A DNA stretch of 64,000 nucleotides from GWE2-42-39 sp963662895 (GTDB lineage: Bacteria > Bacteroidota > Bacteroidia > Bacteroidales > Prolixibacteraceae). A model generated the notes under the pieces. That model was not told the origin of the DNA, did no database searches, and saw only the letters and a list, made by a program, of their open reading frames with translations. How positions within the stretch are numbered: position 1 is the first letter of the stretch; each line of letters opens with the position of its first letter. The DNA is taken from assembly GCA_963662895.1 (NCBI GenBank), contig OY759981.1, forward strand, positions 1,984,001 to 2,048,000, written 5' to 3'. Below, in pieces: positions 63,469 to 64,000 of this stretch. The position numbers were made by a program, and so were the translations under genes.

Positions 63469-64000
63469 ATTAAATACAATATTTCTTAAATATATAGGAA
63501 TAGGAGAGGAGTTTCTTTTAATCAAAAAAGATGATATATGGTCTGATTTAATAAAATCGATACTCTCTGTAGAAAACACGTCACTCGTTCCAATCTCATC
63601 TGAAAAAAAAAAGGAAGCAAGCTTAATTGTACTTTTTATAAAAAGTAAACAACTGAATAAAAACTCTAACCTTTTTAAATCCATACAAGAAGAAATCAGA
63701 TATTGTTATAATTATATCCCGGTCATTACAATATCAACTGAAAAATTTTTAAATAACGATAGGCAAGAAAAAAATGATTTGCAATTACAATTAAACTTAG
63801 CAAGAAGTTTAAATTTTTTTGACAGTAGTATTTGGAACTATTATGTTCCAATTGATAAAGAATTTAAAAATAATTTTTCAAACGCAATTAATGAGATAAA
63901 AACTAACTATCAAAAAGGGTATTATAATTTAATCGTTTGCAAGGAGTTTATTGATTTACAATATAGATTACTTCAAAATTCTTTTATTGAAGATTTTGGA
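63461..64000 (+). CDS. Unrecognised protein, N-terminal 180 residues (runs off the window)
   Basis: ATG 63461 overlaps the previous stop by 8 bp, and the frame is open to the window edge. It reads MDKLNTIFLKYIGIGEEFLL, IKKDDIWSDLIKSILSVENT, SLIVLFIKSKQLNKNSNLFK and later NLIVCKEFIDLQYRLLQNSF. Alternating short strands (EASLIVLFIKS, YIPVITIST) and helices suggest an alpha/beta fold. No family was recognised and there is no signal peptide. The coupled overlap makes it part of the same operon. Confidence 0.7.
   Translation, partial: MDKLNTIFLKYIGIGEEFLLIKKDDIWSDLIKSILSVENTSLVPISSEKKKEASLIVLFIKSKQLNKNSNLFKSIQEEIRYCYNYIPVITISTEKFLNNDRQEKNDLQLQLNLARSLNFFDSSIWNYYVPIDKEFKNNFSNAINEIKTNYQKGYYNLIVCKEFIDLQYRLLQNSFIEDFG

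Overview
The window is from a Bacteroidota chromosome, most likely class Bacteroidia in or near the Marinilabiliales. The evidence is two SusC/SusD pairs, an ECF sigma/FecR pair feeding a STN-type SusC, paired TonB proteins, a DUF4834 protein, a LytS/LytTR system, an alpha2-type glycyl-tRNA synthetase, near absence of Shine-Dalgarno sites, and TAnnTTTG-type -7 boxes. The order-level placement is inference from gene style only.

Layout. 1-12.6 kb is mostly housekeeping: the tail of a membrane protein, mutL, two rhomboid-family genes, a 1397-residue secreted lamin-tail protein, asd, hflX, two tonB paralogues and tRNA-Ala(GGC). 12.6-14.4 kb is a graveyard behind the tRNA: an integrase N-terminus fused to an XRE C-terminus, a frameshifted gene, and an ISAs1-like element whose transposase is broken by two internal deletions. 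14.4-30.8 kb is polysaccharide utilisation locus 1 (PUL1), all on the minus strand: two polysaccharide lyase-like proteins, ECF sigma, FecR, SusC, SusD, a truncated GH92, a full GH92, GH105 and a phosphodiesterase-like protein. The gene set suggests a mannose- and uronate-containing glycan. 31.8-34.3 kb is a Pif1-like helicase with HRDC and HTH tails. 34.3-40.4 kb holds surface-polysaccharide genes: two glycosyltransferase-like proteins, a NodB-type deacetylase and two GNAT/FemAB-like acyltransferases. 40.5-46.9 kb has glyS, a TolQ/MotA-like protein, a LytS/LytTR pair, DUF4834, a methyltransferase and a TauE/SafE exporter. 46.9-54.5 kb is PUL2: SusC, SusD, a Tat-exported Gfo/Idh/MocA protein and a sugar isomerase. 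Its SusCD pair is flanked by inverted copies of a ~45-bp repeat.

From about 55.4 kb the DNA becomes very AT-rich (14 G+C in the 60 bases 60001-60060, against 34 of 60 at 9301-9360). This last part starts beside a rod-shaped RNA-like element (possibly 6S-type), then a small XRE-type regulator preceded by a perfect 32-bp palindrome. It continues as a tightly packed, co-directional operon running off the window: a lipoprotein solute-binding protein, an ABC permease, an ABC ATPase with a degenerate signature, a 1275-residue soluble protein with a GHKL/histidine-kinase-like ATP-binding core, and two unrecognised proteins. I know of no named system with this arrangement, and it is the best candidate for something undescribed here.

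At smaller scale, three intergenic spots carry tandem repeats that all have a 23-bp period, and several palindromic dispersed repeats of the kind common in Bacteroidota genomes sit in the gaps.
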